From Methanosalsum sp. (GTDB taxonomy: Archaea > Halobacteriota > Methanosarcinia > Methanosarcinales > Methanosarcinaceae), in contig SKZM01000056.1 in NCBI GenBank assembly GCA_007127385.1, forward strand, positions 1-5,822: DNA of 5,822 nucleotides, given 5' to 3'. The notes below the pieces were generated by a model. It saw only the letters and a program-made list of their open reading frames with translations, had not been told where the DNA came from and did no database searches. Below are positions 5,648 through 5,822 of this stretch, piece after piece. The translations under genes were made by a program, and so were the position numbers. Each line of letters starts with the position of its first letter. The first letter of the stretch is position 1.

Positions 5648-5822
5648 TTACGGATACAGTTTGACTATATTGTTCACACCGTATGTAGACGGAGTAACAA
5701 AGGTTGCCTGTGTGAGAGCACCAGCTTCTGGAGTCAGCACAACCTCAACATGTGTCCTTGGAGACAAATTCATATTAGAATTTCCAATATTACCAGTTAC
5801 ATTTGCACCATCAATTGTCAAG
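5648..5822 (-). CDS. Second archaellin, C-terminal end only (5' end outside window)
   Basis: I read this frame directly from the sequence: TAA at 5648-5650 and 57 open codons to the right edge, with one spare base at 5822. The residues end in PSTYGVNNIVKLYP, which aligns without a gap with PSSYGVNRIVGLYP at the end of the neighbouring archaellin; an upstream PRTHVEVV matches PRTRMQVV at the same distance from the C-terminus. It is therefore a paralogous archaellin subunit. Two possible N-glycosylation sites are visible (NVT and NLS in the fragment). Its signal peptide, promoter and length lie outside the window. Multiple archaellin genes in tandem are common in archaea, where the copies often differ in abundance or position along the filament. 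Confidence 0.9.
   Translation of the reverse strand, partial: LTIDGANVTGNIGNSNMNLSPRTHVEVVLTPEAGALTQATFVTPSTYGVNNIVKLYP

Noticed and set aside
1..5822. Search for CRISPR repeats, tRNA or rRNA genes, transposases, toxin-antitoxin pairs and phage defence genes
   Set aside because: No regularly spaced repeats, no tRNA-like cloverleaf, and no protein with motifs of those systems were seen by eye.

Overview
The window looks like archaeal chromosome, most likely from a methanogen of the Methanosarcinales (for example the methylotrophic, non-Methanosarcina genera). The evidence is AT-rich coding DNA, two tandem archaellin genes with a class III signal peptide, TATA-type promoter elements, short Shine-Dalgarno motifs of the AGGTG/GAGG kind, oligo-T terminators, and an archaeal-style lipoprotein. 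The genus is inference only.

Layout: at the left edge the 3' end of a CBS-domain gene runs on the + strand (1-336) and converges on everything else, which lies on the - strand. A hairpin with a T-run (335-360) separates the two convergent genes. Read in the direction of - strand transcription (right to left), the order is: the 3' end of one archaellin (5822-5648), a hairpin terminator (5612-5635), a second archaellin with its own TATA box (5466-4675), a secreted, membrane-anchored single-EF-hand protein (4638-3841), a lipoprotein with an NTF2-like domain, a transmembrane helix and a C-terminal beta-rich domain (3816-2830), a class II-type histone deacetylase-family enzyme with a long charged N-terminal extension (2818-1325), and a GNAT acetyltransferase with a C-terminal zinc-ribbon-like Cys cluster (1231-347).

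How they may work together: the two archaellins are filament subunits of the archaellum. The next two genes encode envelope proteins of unknown function. They are closely spaced (24 bp) and, with the deacetylase (11 bp further on), look like one transcription unit. The deacetylase and the acetyltransferase sit next to each other (93 bp apart) and could be a reversible acetylation pair acting on protein lysines, polyamines or small molecules, but nothing in the sequence fixes the substrate. No stretch over 300 bp lacks a gene. I see no tRNA, rRNA, CRISPR, insertion sequence or defence system. The window appears to be ordinary archaeal core/accessory chromosome with a few uncharacterised proteins, not a clear new system.
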